From Marinilactibacillus piezotolerans (GTDB taxonomy: Bacteria > Bacillota > Bacilli > Lactobacillales > Carnobacteriaceae_A): DNA of 64,000 bases. The stretch's first letter is position 1. Every line of letters starts with the position of its first letter. The DNA lies in assembly GCF_900114235.1 (NCBI RefSeq), contig NZ_FOSJ01000002.1, positions 1 through 64,000 of the forward strand. Direction: 5' to 3'. The position numbers were made by a program, and so were the translations under genes. The notes beneath the pieces were generated by a model. The model did not search any database, had not been told where the DNA came from, and was given only the letters and a program-made list of their open reading frames with translations. This document shows, piece by piece, positions 45,031 to 54,564 of this stretch.

Positions 45031-47115
45031 TCATTCTTTAATCTCAATCATCCCAACAGTTTCTATCGGACAGTCGTTTGGCACCTCATTTAATGAAACT
45101 ACTGTAAGTTCTGGAAAATTAAAGGTAATAAGATTCTTAACTGCAGCTCTTATCTTTGGCGCCGTTAGAAGAACATGCGGAATTCCCTGTGCATTTAAAA
45201 CTGAATGTTGCTGATTAATACTGTCAAACAGCCGAGTAACAATCTGTGGTTGCAGGACAGGTATTGAACCGGCAGATGATTTTTGGATACTAGTACTTAG
45301 TATTTCTTCTGTATCGGGATGGACAGTTAAAACATTTAATGTTCCTTTTTCATCAAAAAAAGGTTTTACAATAGTACGTTTTAAAGATTGTCTTACATAC
45401 TCTGTTAATGTTTCCGGATCTTTAGTCGAACTTCCATAATCAGCTAATGTTTCTAAAATAGTTTCTAAATCAGTAATTGCTACATCCTCTTGTAATAAAT
45501 GCTGCAGTACTTTCTGTACATCACCAAGCTGAAGGATATCTGGAATCAGTTCATCAATAACAACATTGTACTGATCTTTAATTCCCTCAAGCAATTCTTT
45601 AACTTCTTGTCTTCCAAGTAAATCATGAGCATTGCTTTTGATGACTTCTTTTAAGTGGGTAATCAATACAGTGAGCGGATCAACAACTGTAAAATCGTGC
45701 AATTCAGCGATTTCTTTATTTTTAGCCGTTACCCAAAGAGCATCTAACCCAAAGGCAGGTTCAATCGCCGGAATACCCTCAAAATCAAATTCCTCTGAAG
45801 CTCCTCCAGGTTCTACTACTAGATAACGATCCGGATACAGTTCTCCCGCTGCTACTTCATTTCCTTTTATTTTAATGACATATTCATTTTGTCCCATTTG
45901 TAAATTATCTCTAATTCTTATTGGATTTAATAAAATTCCTTTTTCATGAGATAATTGTTTCCTTACTGCAGCAATCTGTGTAGTCAAGTTTGATTCCTGG
46001 TCTTCATTAGCTAACGGAATCAAACCATAACCGATTTCAATTGCAATCCTGTCAACTTGGAAACTAGCCACCGATTCTTCTTCTTTAGTAACTGGCTGAT
46101 TTTGTTCAGATAATTGCTGCTGCATTTTTGTATCTGCAGCAACTTGTTTCTGCCCTTCATTTACTAAGTATCCAGCAACACCTAAGGCCGCTCCAAGAAT
46201 CAGAAATGGTAGTATTGGAAATCCTGGTATGATTGCAAATATGACCATTAAAGCTGAAACGATATATAATACTTGAGGAACATTAAACAATTCCCTACCA
46301 ATAGTATCACCGAATGCTTTTTCATTTGAAGTTCTAGTTACAAGAATTCCTGAAGCAACTGATATCAGTAATGAGGGAATTTGACTTACCAGACCATCAC
46401 CGATCGTAAGTTTACCGAAATACTCCAAAGCCTCTGTTATGGTATAGCTCCCTTGCATGGAATGAATCAAGATGCCACCAATCAAATTGATGATTGTTAT
46501 AACTAAACCAGCTATGGCATCTCCTTTTACAAACTTACTGGCTCCATCCATAGAACCATAGAAATTCGCTTCTTTCTCTAAATTAGACCGTCTTAATTTG
46601 GCAGCTTCTTCTGTAATTAGTCCAGAGTTCAAATCAGCATCAATTGCCATCTGTTTACCAGGCATTGCATCCAAAGTAAATCTTGCCGATACTTCCGCTA
46701 CCCTACTTGCACCATTTGTTACTACTAACATTTGAACCAGTACAATAATAACAAAAATCACTGCTCCGACAATGTAGTTGTTACCCGCAACGAAATTAGC
46801 AAAAGTATCAATTACCTGTCCTGCATCTCCTTCGCTCAAAATCAAACGTGTTGAACTTACATTTAAGCCAAGTCTGAACATAGTTGTTATCAGCAACAAT
46901 GTAGGGAAACTTAAGAAGTCCAAAACTGAATGAGTATACAAGGTTAGAACTAATATTGTAATCGCAAGCGAAATATTGACGACTAATAAAAGATCCAAGA
47001 CGAAAGTTGGCATCGGAATCATAATGATTCCGATAATAGAAACAACAATAAAAGCGACGAATATATTTAAATAATTGCTGATTCCAAATTTAGTTGATGT
47101 CGAAGCTTGATTCAT
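45031..47115 (-). CDS. flhA: flagellar export gate protein FlhA
   Basis: FlhA is the main export gate of the flagellar type III apparatus. About eight N-terminal membrane helices (15-300) are followed by a cytoplasmic domain that docks chaperones. The FHIPEP signature RVAEVSARFTLDAMPGKQMAIDADL is present. ATG 47115 has AGGAG upstream. It is followed directly by fliA, without flhF or flhG. Confidence 0.97.
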   Translation of the reverse strand: MNQASTSTKFGISNYLNIFVAFIVVSIIGIIMIPMPTFVLDLLLVVNISLAITILVLTLYTHSVLDFLSFPTLLLITTMFRLGLNVSSTRLILSEGDAGQVIDTFANFVAGNNYIVGAVIFVIIVLVQMLVVTNGASRVAEVSARFTLDAMPGKQMAIDADLNSGLITEEAAKLRRSNLEKEANFYGSMDGASKFVKGDAIAGLVITIINLIGGILIHSMQGSYTITEALEYFGKLTIGDGLVSQIPSLLISVASGILVTRTSNEKAFGDTIGRELFNVPQVLYIVSALMVIFAIIPGFPILPFLILGAALGVAGYLVNEGQKQVAADTKMQQQLSEQNQPVTKEEESVASFQVDRIAIEIGYGLIPLANEDQESNLTTQIAAVRKQLSHEKGILLNPIRIRDNLQMGQNEYVIKIKGNEVAAGELYPDRYLVVEPGGASEEFDFEGIPAIEPAFGLDALWVTAKNKEIAELHDFTVVDPLTVLITHLKEVIKSNAHDLLGRQEVKELLEGIKDQYNVVIDELIPDILQLGDVQKVLQHLLQEDVAITDLETILETLADYGSSTKDPETLTEYVRQSLKRTIVKPFFDEKGTLNVLTVHPDTEEILSTSIQKSSAGSIPVLQPQIVTRLFDSINQQHSVLNAQGIPHVLLTAPKIRAAVKNLITFNFPELTVVSLNEVPNDCPIETVGMIEIKE

Positions 47116-47139
47116 CTTGATTCTCCTATTCATGATTTT

Positions 47140-48207
47140 TTAAATTTTATTTTTCTTACGTTTTTCTGCTTGGAATACAAGCGCTAATATTTCCGCGATG
47201 GCTTGATAAAGTTCTATTGGAACTGGGTCACCTGGTTCAACATCTTTATACAATGCCCTAGCAAGTGGTCTATTTTCAATCATTGGAACCTCTTTTTCTC
47301 GTGCTCTTTCTTTCATACGAAAAGCCATCAAGTCTTGTCCTTTAGCTAATACCACTGGAACCTGATCTACTTTTTGATCATATCTAATAGCAATTGCAAA
47401 GTGAGTCGGATTAGTTATGAGAACTGTTGCTTCATCTACATCAGAGATTTTTCCGCTTAATAATTCTCTATAGCGGGCTTTCCTCTGAGATTTTATCTGA
47501 GGATCTCCTTCCATCTCTTTATACTCATCTTTTATTTCCTGCATAGACATCATTAATTCTTTATTATGGGAGTACCTTTGAAAAATAAAATCTGCAACTC
47601 CTAGTACAGCTAAAAATATTGCAAGATTAAAGGCTAGTCTGGAAACTAATTCAATCATTAACGGAAAAATATTTGGAGAACCGATTTTCCCCGAATTCAT
47701 AATCATAAATCCAGATTTATATAAAGTATATAGAGTAAAACCTACTACGATAAACAGTTTGGCCAAATTTTTAAATAACCCAAAAGCTGCTTTTTTACCA
47801 AAAATATTTTTAAACCCCGATACTGGATTTAACTTTTTCAGACTTGGTTTGAGCGGTTCGCCGGTAAGCATAAAACCGACTTGTGCTAAATTTCCAAATA
47901 TAGCTGTCAGAAAAGCAATAACTAAGAATGGTGCAGATAAAATTAGAAAGTATAAGATAGCATTTGATCCAATATTTCCTAATTCATTATGTATGTTTTG
48001 GATGTTAAAACCATTTTTCAGCATATTCCGTAAAAAAACGAACGCTCTTTGAAATACATACGTAGCCAGTCCAGTGAAAGCTAAAGCGAAAATACCAAAA
48101 GATAAAGCAGAAGATAAATCTTGGCTTTTTGGTACTTGTCCTTTTTTTCGTGCATCCCTAAGTTTCTTTGGCGTGGGCTTTTCGGTTTTTCCATCTTTTT
48201 CTGCCAC
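47140..48207 (-). CDS. flhB: flagellar export switch protein FlhB
   Basis: FlhB switches export from hook to filament substrates. The N-terminus KTEKPTPKKLRDARKKGQV, four membrane helices and the autocleavage site NPTH (in ITNPTHFAIAIRY) are seen. The likely start is GTG 48207 after GAGGTG. The length of about 355 is normal. Confidence 0.96.
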   Translation of the reverse strand: MAEKDGKTEKPTPKKLRDARKKGQVPKSQDLSSALSFGIFALAFTGLATYVFQRAFVFLRNMLKNGFNIQNIHNELGNIGSNAILYFLILSAPFLVIAFLTAIFGNLAQVGFMLTGEPLKPSLKKLNPVSGFKNIFGKKAAFGLFKNLAKLFIVVGFTLYTLYKSGFMIMNSGKIGSPNIFPLMIELVSRLAFNLAIFLAVLGVADFIFQRYSHNKELMMSMQEIKDEYKEMEGDPQIKSQRKARYRELLSGKISDVDEATVLITNPTHFAIAIRYDQKVDQVPVVLAKGQDLMAFRMKERAREKEVPMIENRPLARALYKDVEPGDPVPIELYQAIAEILALVFQAEKRKKNKI

Positions 48208-48232
48208 TAGACTCACCTCACTTGTTAAAAAA

Positions 48233-49000
48233 TCAATTACTTAAAGAATTTAAAAATTCATCCATATACTTAATCATTTCCGGAAAGATTTCTGAAATAT
48301 TTTCCATCAACATAGGTAAAAATATAAACATGAATACTAAACTTACTAATATCTTCATAGGTATACCTAAAATCAGCACATTGATTTGAGGAACAGTTCT
48401 AGAAATTAGAGCTAAGGTTAGTTCTGATAATAGCGCTACTATAATAAATGGAATTGCTAAGCTCAAAGCTATTTCAAACACATGTCCAAACAACTTTACT
48501 ATTCCTTCAACACCAAAACTATTAAAAACAATCTGATTTAAAGGAACATACTCGAATGATTTTACTAAACTTCTAATCACAATATGATGAATATTAGCAA
48601 TAAAGAAAATAGCGATTGAGATCCAATAATAGATTTTTCCAAAGTTTGATGCACTCACACCAAGAGAAGGATCATATATTTGTCCCATTGAAAATCCAAC
48701 TTGAAAATCTACTAAAGATCCTGCAATATCTACAGCTGTAAAGAAGAGAATGGTTATGTAAGCTAGTGCCATACCAATAAACAATTCTTTGATTCCCAAC
48801 AGTAAAAATAATCCTATAGTAAATGGTGTTTGGATTGGATCTATAAATCCCATTACTGTAAATGATAGAGCAAATGATATTCCTAACTTGGCAACCTGCG
48901 GAAAAGCTTTATTAGAAAATCCCGGACTCAATGAGATAAAAGTAGTGATACGAATTAATATTAGTAAAAAGTGCTGTAGTTGATCTATCATACTATTCAT
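48233..49000 (-). CDS. fliR: flagellar export gate protein FliR
   Basis: This 255-residue protein with six or so membrane helices forms part of the FliPQR export channel. Family blocks are FISLSPGFSNKAFPQVAKLG and FTAVDIAGSLVDFQVGFSM. The start overlaps the fliQ stop by 4 bases (ATGA). Confidence 0.95.
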   Translation of the reverse strand: MNSMIDQLQHFLLILIRITTFISLSPGFSNKAFPQVAKLGISFALSFTVMGFIDPIQTPFTIGLFLLLGIKELFIGMALAYITILFFTAVDIAGSLVDFQVGFSMGQIYDPSLGVSASNFGKIYYWISIAIFFIANIHHIVIRSLVKSFEYVPLNQIVFNSFGVEGIVKLFGHVFEIALSLAIPFIIVALLSELTLALISRTVPQINVLILGIPMKILVSLVFMFIFLPMLMENISEIFPEMIKYMDEFLNSLSN

Positions 49001-49260
49001 AACCCGGCAATAATATCGAATAATCGTTCAGTAAATGAAACTAGTGAGTTTAACATAAAATTACCCAACAGAACTAGCGTTAACAGTATAGCAAATAATT
49101 TAGGAACAAAACTTAAAGTTTGTTCTTGAATTTGAGTAGTAGCTTGTAAGATACTGACAACTAAACCAATAACTAGTGCAATGATTAATACAGGCGCTCC
49201 TACACGCAGCATCACGAGAAAAGCATCTTGTAAAACATCTAGTACATTTTGTGTTGTCAT
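48997..49260 (-). CDS. fliQ: flagellar export gate protein FliQ
   Basis: This 87-residue protein has two membrane helices and the FliQ core VISILQATTQIQEQTLSFVPK. ATG 49260 follows GAGAGGG; an upstream in-frame start lacks a site. It is part of the FliPQR channel. Confidence 0.95.
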   Translation of the reverse strand: MTTQNVLDVLQDAFLVMLRVGAPVLIIALVIGLVVSILQATTQIQEQTLSFVPKLFAILLTLVLLGNFMLNSLVSFTERLFDIIAGL

Positions 49261-49287
49261 ATCATAAAACCCTCTCAAATTTATATA

Positions 49288-49950
49288 TTAATAAAAACTG
49301 CTGACTAAAGATTCAACAACCAAATACCATCCATCTACCATCACAAATAGTAATAATTTAAAGGGAAGAGAAATCATGACCGGTGATAACATGAACATTC
49401 CCATCGACATCAAGATACTTGCAACTACAATATCGATAACTAAAAACGGAATAAATATCAAAAATCCAATTGTAAATGCTGTTCTTAATTCGCTAATAGA
49501 AAAAGCTGGTATAATCGTTGTCAGCGGCAGGTCTTGCGGTGTTTCAGGATAATCTTCTCCAGATAAGTCTACGAATAACTCTATGTCACTTGTTCTAGTT
49601 TGATTTATCATAAAATCTTTAATTGGTTTTTCTGCTTCTATAAATGCTTCTTCCCTGGACAAATCGCCTTCTAGCATTGGTGTCAAGGCTACTTCATTAA
49701 CATCTTCATAAACAGGTCGCATTACAAATAGTGACAGAAACAAAGCCAGTCCAATTAATACTTGGTTTGGTGGGGTTTGCTGTGTCCCCAAAGCATTTCG
49801 AGTAAAAGAAAGCACGACGATCATTCTAGTAAAGCTTGTGGTTAATACTAAGAAAGAAGGAATCAATGCTATTAATAGAAGGAGTAGATACAAATCGATG
49901 ACTTCGGAAGATTCACCTGCATTTGAAAATACATCTACTAAATTTTCCAC
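49288..49950 (-). CDS. fliP: flagellar export gate protein FliP
   Basis: This 220-residue channel protein has the FliP signatures LVLTTSFTRMIVVLSFTRNALGTQ, AFTIGFLIFIPFLVIDIVVAS and LSPVMISLPFKLLLFVMVDGW. The N-terminal hydrophobic segment is less clearly a cleavable signal than in many FliP proteins. It starts at GTG after AAAGGA. Confidence 0.96.
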   Translation of the reverse strand: MENLVDVFSNAGESSEVIDLYLLLLLIALIPSFLVLTTSFTRMIVVLSFTRNALGTQQTPPNQVLIGLALFLSLFVMRPVYEDVNEVALTPMLEGDLSREEAFIEAEKPIKDFMINQTRTSDIELFVDLSGEDYPETPQDLPLTTIIPAFSISELRTAFTIGFLIFIPFLVIDIVVASILMSMGMFMLSPVMISLPFKLLLFVMVDGWYLVVESLVSSFY

Positions 49951-49968
49951 GATAAGATAATTCCTTTC

Positions 49969-50361
49969 TTAGTCTTGCTTAAAAGAGTCTTCATACTTTT
50001 TCTTTAATTGACCGTATTTGCCTTTTAAGTCACCTGTTATTTTCTTTAAATCGGTTATATTTTTGGTATCTTGTGTTTGTTGATGAATTCGCTTTTGAAT
50101 ATCCTCTTTTTCCTTTTGAGAAAATTCTTTAATAACTTCATTACCACTCTCACTGAAACTCATCAGCATATATTGTGTACCAATTTGTACGATACATAAG
50201 GAGGAACTTTTTGAAACAGGTACACGTTCGATTATTTTAATTGCTTTACTTCGTACTTGATTTATCCTATCTAATCTTTTTAATAAGAAATTAGCTAATA
50301 TAATGATTAGGAAAAGGGCAAACAGCATTTGTAAAAATTGACTTATACCTATACCTGGCAT
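49969..50361 (-). CDS. fliO: flagellar export assembly protein FliO
   Basis: This 130-residue protein has one N-terminal membrane helix (7-27), then a FliO domain (KIIERVPVSKSSSLCIVQIGTQYMLMSFSES) and a charged tail. FliO helps assemble the FliP ring. It is poorly conserved in general, so the call also rests on its place before fliP. Confidence 0.88.
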   Translation of the reverse strand: MPGIGISQFLQMLFALFLIIILANFLLKRLDRINQVRSKAIKIIERVPVSKSSSLCIVQIGTQYMLMSFSESGNEVIKEFSQKEKEDIQKRIHQQTQDTKNITDLKKITGDLKGKYGQLKKKYEDSFKQD

Positions 50362-50396
50362 CTGATTCCTCCTATTCTTGTATTGTCAAATCCTGT

Positions 50397-50888
50397 TTAA
50401 TTCTGCGTTAGAATATTAGTGATATAGACCTCATCAATAATGTCTTCTCCAAACGACTCATTTATACGATTTTTCAAATCATTTTTAATAATAAATGAAC
50501 CATTTTCTCGTTTCAGCAATGTGTCGATACTTTCGTTTGAAACAACATGAATAACTGCATCCCGCACTTTAGCAATTTCTTGATTAATCAGCTCTTCAGC
50601 ACCTTCTTCATAACTGCTGACAGATACTTCCAATTTCACTATTGCTGTATCATTACCATTTTCATCTGATACATTGATCAGAAATTCTTCTAGTGGAACT
50701 TGAACTTCAACTGGCTCAGGTTCTTCTGTAAGTTTACTGATGAAAGGTATTTCACTTGAATCACTAAGTAGTGAATATCCGACAAATCCTCCTAACAATA
50801 GGATAACAACAGCTAGAGAAATAATAATAACTTTGCTTTTACTGCCCTTATTTTTAGTATCGGCTGCTACTGTTGGATTATTCGCCAT
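50397..50888 (-). CDS. fliL: flagellar basal-body protein FliL
   Basis: This 163-residue protein has a membrane helix (22-42) and a periplasmic-side domain (EEFLINVSDENGNDTAIVKLEVSV, IVRDAV-like KVRDAVIHVVSNES, IDEVYITNILTQN). FliL surrounds the stator and supports torque under load. Its start lies inside the end of motB. Confidence 0.93.
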   Translation of the reverse strand: MANNPTVAADTKNKGSKSKVIIISLAVVILLLGGFVGYSLLSDSSEIPFISKLTEEPEPVEVQVPLEEFLINVSDENGNDTAIVKLEVSVSSYEEGAEELINQEIAKVRDAVIHVVSNESIDTLLKRENGSFIIKNDLKNRINESFGEDIIDEVYITNILTQN

Positions 50889-51672
50889 ATTCTACTTCCT
50901 CTCTATCTTCATACATAATAATTACATTTACTCTTCTGTTTAGTGCTCTATTGGCATCAGAGTCATTAGGTACTAAAGGAGAATGTTCACCATATCCTTT
51001 TGCAGATAATCTACTTGGAGAAATTCCCCTTTCTTCACTTAAATAGCGCAATACTGAAACTGCTCTACCAGTAGAAAGTTCCCAGTTTGAGGGAAACTCA
51101 GAAGTATTCATCGGTACATTGTCCGTATATCCTTCAACCACTATCTTATTATCGAAGAGATCAAATAAACCTGATAATTTACTTAACGTTTCTTCTCCAG
51201 AGGATGTAATATCCGCGCTACCTGAAGTAAATAATATAGATTCTTGAATGTCTATATAAACGCCTTCGGTATCACGAGTGATCGTTAAATCAGATTCTAT
51301 TCCATTCTCAGCCATATATTCATTTGCTGTCTCATATAATTCCTGTACTTCTTGCGGAATCACATTCGAATTTTCAGCACTTTCAATATCTTCTACCGTT
51401 AAATCTTCTGGATCAGCTTGATCAATATCTTCCATATCAGCAGTATTAAGATCAGTGATGGTACTACCATTTTCTTCCAGGATTGAATCATTACTGCTTC
51501 CTGCCAGAGCAACTCGAAGTGACTCAGCTACTGCTCTGAATTGTTCTTCACTGACTGCTGACATTGAAAACAATAGAACAAAAAATGTTAGTAATAAAGA
51601 CATCAGATCAGAATAAGTTGCCATCCAAGCAGGCGCTCCACTTGACTTAGGTTTTTTCTGTTTTTTTGCCAT
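50878..51672 (-). CDS. motB: flagellar stator protein MotB
   Basis: MotB anchors the proton channel to peptidoglycan. The N-terminal plug and membrane helix hold the proton-binding aspartate in MATYSDLMSLLLTFFVLLFS. The C-terminal OmpA-like domain (VVEGYTDNVPMN, LSTGRAVSVLRYL, SAKGYGEHSPLVPND, NRRVNVII) binds the wall. The motif fits H+-driven MotB, but ion choice is not certain. Confidence 0.94.
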   Translation of the reverse strand: MAKKQKKPKSSGAPAWMATYSDLMSLLLTFFVLLFSMSAVSEEQFRAVAESLRVALAGSSNDSILEENGSTITDLNTADMEDIDQADPEDLTVEDIESAENSNVIPQEVQELYETANEYMAENGIESDLTITRDTEGVYIDIQESILFTSGSADITSSGEETLSKLSGLFDLFDNKIVVEGYTDNVPMNTSEFPSNWELSTGRAVSVLRYLSEERGISPSRLSAKGYGEHSPLVPNDSDANRALNRRVNVIIMYEDREEVEYGE

Positions 51673-51696
51673 AGGATTCCCTCATTTGCTGCATCT

Positions 51697-52500
51697 TTAT
51701 TTTTCTGAAACTGCTGCTACTGTTTCGTCTTCTTGTTTAGCAGCTTTAAGGTCTTTCTGTGAAATGAAGCTTTGAAGTTTCTGTTCAATTACTCGAGGAT
51801 TTTCACCTTTTTGAAGAGCAAGTACCCCTTCAAGAATCATCTCATTTGTCTTCAACTCATTATCAGTCTGCATTTCAAGATTTTTAGCCAAAGGAATGAA
51901 TATGATATTCGCCAGAAAACTTCCGTACAAAGTTGTCAGTAAGGCTGTTGCCATTCCAGAACCAATTAGTGAAGGATCCTGAAGATCACCAAGCATGGCA
52001 ATTAATCCAACTAAAGTACCAATCATCCCAAATGCCGGAGCATATTCTCCCCATTTACTAAAGATTTCTTGCCCTACAGAGTGTCTATTTTCAGTTTGTT
52101 CAAGCTGCACAGTCATAAGTTCTTTAATGGTATCCTCATCTGTTCCATCAACAACCATTTCCAGCCCATATTTGAGTAATGGATACTGCAGTTCACTAAT
52201 ATCACCTTCGATTGATAAGATTCCTTGAACTCTAGATTTTTTTGTGATTTCAATAATCTTATCTATTAAAGCTACTCGATCGTTATCTGGTGCAATAATT
52301 AATTTCATTACTAAACTCGGAATTTTTTTCATCGTTTCAATCGGAAAACTAATCATCAAAGCGCAAAAAGAACCTAAAAGTGTAATAATCAAAGATGGAA
52401 CATCAAAAAATCCTGCTAGCGGACCACTGGATGACATAGCATATATGATCAATCCAATACCTGCAATCATACCAATGATAGGTGTAAAGCTTCGTTTCAT
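51697..52500 (-). CDS. motA: flagellar stator protein MotA
   Basis: MotA forms the stator channel with MotB. Four membrane helices and the cytoplasmic loop that contacts FliG are visible, with family blocks FSKWGEYAPAFGMIGTLVGLI and ATALLTTLYGSFLANIIFIP. ATG 52500 has GGGAGGT upstream and overlaps the flbD stop by 4 bases. The motAB genes inside the main operon resemble clostridial rather than Bacillus order. Confidence 0.94.
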   Translation of the reverse strand: MKRSFTPIIGMIAGIGLIIYAMSSSGPLAGFFDVPSLIITLLGSFCALMISFPIETMKKIPSLVMKLIIAPDNDRVALIDKIIEITKKSRVQGILSIEGDISELQYPLLKYGLEMVVDGTDEDTIKELMTVQLEQTENRHSVGQEIFSKWGEYAPAFGMIGTLVGLIAMLGDLQDPSLIGSGMATALLTTLYGSFLANIIFIPLAKNLEMQTDNELKTNEMILEGVLALQKGENPRVIEQKLQSFISQKDLKAAKQEDETVAAVSEK

Positions 52501-52700
52501 TCTTTTACCTCCCATGGATTGCGATAAACCTGATTTTTAAATTGGATAACTTTATCTCTAATTTCTTCAGGTGTCTCTTGAACCCAAATCGTCTTTTGAT
52601 CAACCAGTGTAATCAAAGTATCGTACTCTTTTTCTACCTTATAGATCAGATCACAATTAAGATAAAATTCTTTTCCAGCTAAAGATTTTAAAAGAATCAT
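52497..52700 (-). CDS. flbD: flagellar protein FlbD
   Basis: This 67-residue protein of the FlbD/SwrD family carries the typical LKSLAGKEFYLNCDLIYKVE and WVQETPEEIRDKVIQFK. In Bacillus, SwrD raises motor power. It lies between flgE and motA, its usual position. Confidence 0.92.
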   Translation of the reverse strand: MILLKSLAGKEFYLNCDLIYKVEKEYDTLITLVDQKTIWVQETPEEIRDKVIQFKNQVYRNPWEVKE

Positions 52701-52750
52701 TTTATATCCTCTTTCTATTTTTGATCTTGAGTATTCAACTAATTTTTAGA

Positions 52751-53632
52751 TTAACGTTTTAAGTTGATCAATTCTTGCAGCATTTCATCTGATGTTGTTA
52801 TACTACGAGAGTTTGCTTGATAAGCTCTACTCGCTACGATCATCTCTGTAAATTCAGTTGCTAAATCAACATTTGACATTTCCGTAAATCCAGAACGAAT
52901 AATTCCATATCCGTCATCTGAAGGGCCTCCCAATTGTGGCTCACCTGAGTTAGTAGTTGCGTTATACAAATTACTACCTGCTTTTTCTAAACCATCAGGG
53001 TTAGCAAAGTTTGACAAGGCTACTCTACCTAAAACATAGGTATTTCCATCACTATATGTAGCAATGATTGTTCCAGAGTTATCGATATTATAGTCTTGTA
53101 ATTCAAGTCCATTCATAGTCTGATTGATTTGAATCGGTGTTAATGCAGTCGGTAAATCGTCACTATCGTATCCTGCTTCAGGCGTCATTCCTCCAGCAGG
53201 AACATATCCCATAACTTTATATCCATTCGCTGATGTAAGGTTTCCATCGTAGTCAATTGTAAATCCGCCATCACGAGTATAGTTGACATTTTCTTCAGTA
53301 CCATTTTCACTAACGACGAAAAATGAATTATCCCCGTTTTGAATAGCAAAATCTAACCCTCTACCTGAGTACTGCAATGAACCACCTTGCATCAGCATAT
53401 TTGTAGCTGCAACTTGTGAACCCAGTCCAACCTGTTGAGCGTTGATACCGCCTCGTCCATTATTATTTGGCCCTTGGGCTACTGCGTTTGTTTGTGAAAT
53501 CATATCTTGAAAAGAAACTGATTGGGATTTAAAAGCTGTTGTGTTCACATTAGCAATGTTGTTAGAAATAACATCCATTTTAGTTTGTTGACCTTTCATG
53601 CCAGTGATACCAGAATATAATGATTTTAACAT
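52751..53632 (-). CDS. flgE: flagellar hook protein FlgE
   Basis: This 293-residue hook protein starts MLKSLYSGITGMKGQQTKMD with the rod/hook signature NNIANVNTTAFKSQSVSFQD. It ends with the conserved STAL-like region VDLATEFTEMIVASRAYQANSRSI. It is short for a hook protein but like the FlgE at this position in Bacillus. AGGAGG precedes the ATG. Confidence 0.93.
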   Translation of the reverse strand: MLKSLYSGITGMKGQQTKMDVISNNIANVNTTAFKSQSVSFQDMISQTNAVAQGPNNNGRGGINAQQVGLGSQVAATNMLMQGGSLQYSGRGLDFAIQNGDNSFFVVSENGTEENVNYTRDGGFTIDYDGNLTSANGYKVMGYVPAGGMTPEAGYDSDDLPTALTPIQINQTMNGLELQDYNIDNSGTIIATYSDGNTYVLGRVALSNFANPDGLEKAGSNLYNATTNSGEPQLGGPSDDGYGIIRSGFTEMSNVDLATEFTEMIVASRAYQANSRSITTSDEMLQELINLKR

Positions 53633-53720
53633 TTTGAATCCTCCTATTATTTACCTTTATGTGGTTTGAGATGTCTCTAAATCAGTCGGTCAATAGAGAA
53701 TAGCCTCTTTTCAGTCCAGC

Positions 53721-54110
53721 TTATACATCTCTTTTAACTTGAATAGCACTATCGATATTTGTTACTTCGTTCATTTCGTCTGACTTCAAAGCTGTGATTA
53801 CTTTTCGATTTTTAATACTTGCAATCAGCGCTAAATCATCGTACAAAATCAAAGATTGTTTAGAACCTTTATCAGCTAGCGTTTGTACAGCTTCTTCTAA
53901 ATTATTCAAATCAGTTTGATCTAAAGAAATACCATGCTGATCTAATCTTTTCTGGGCATGATTAGAGAAGGTAACTTTAGCTTCTGTGTTGGCATTTTTT
54001 AATGCATCTTCGATAAATGAACCAAACTTGCGATCTAGTTGAATGGAAGGCTGCTTAGTTTTAAAAGATTGTTGTGAAGTTTCTATAGATTTAGAAAGTT
54101 TATCAATCAC
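53721..54110 (-). CDS. flagellar operon protein (TIGR02530 family)
   Basis: This protein of about 129 residues belongs to the group found between flgD and flgE in Firmicutes. The family core is seen: FSNHAQKRLDQHGISL, DDLALIASIKNRKVITAL. Its function is not established; a link to hook assembly is inferred from position. GTG 54110 with GGGGA upstream is preferred over TTG 54128. It overlaps the flgD stop. Confidence 0.85.
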   Translation of the reverse strand: MIDKLSKSIETSQQSFKTKQPSIQLDRKFGSFIEDALKNANTEAKVTFSNHAQKRLDQHGISLDQTDLNNLEEAVQTLADKGSKQSLILYDDLALIASIKNRKVITALKSDEMNEVTNIDSAIQVKRDV

Positions 54111-54537
54111 TTGTTTCCCCAACTTCAACTATATTATTGAGTGAGTATGATTTACCATCTACTTGTATCGTAGCGTAGCCACTATCAAAACGAACTTTTT
54201 CCACAACACCATTTACTAACTGATCTTCCTCTGTTTTTAGTGAAACTTGCTTACCTACCATACCTAATGCTTGTTGTTGTTGTGTCATTAACATAGTAGT
54301 TTGCATAGTTTCTGTTAATTCCTGCATTGAATCCAGCATTCCAAACTGCACCATCTGACCGATATAATCAGTTTCTCCACCGCCACTGCCGCTACTTCCA
54401 TCTAGTGAGGGCATGCTCATAGCATTCGAAATTATATATAAAAATTGTTCCATATCCAAATCTGAATTCTGCTTTGTTTCTTCTCCAGGTACTACGTTTT
54501 CTAAAGAACCAATTGTCATTTGAGAAGGTATATCCAT
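54103..54537 (-). CDS. flgD: hook-capping scaffold protein FlgD
   Basis: FlgD caps the growing hook. This short 144-residue form has the N-terminal FlgD region (MDMEQFLYIISNAMSMP-like, DYIGQMVQFGMLDSMQEL) and a small beta part (VVEKVRFDSGYATIQVDG). The Ig-like insertion of larger FlgD proteins is missing, as in Bacillus. A Ser/Gly stretch (DGSSGSGGGE) interrupts the N-terminal helix region. Confidence 0.9.
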   Translation of the reverse strand: MDIPSQMTIGSLENVVPGEETKQNSDLDMEQFLYIISNAMSMPSLDGSSGSGGGETDYIGQMVQFGMLDSMQELTETMQTTMLMTQQQQALGMVGKQVSLKTEEDQLVNGVVEKVRFDSGYATIQVDGKSYSLNNIVEVGETSD

Positions 54538-54564
54538 TTCCTAAACTCCTTTCAAAATTTTTGA

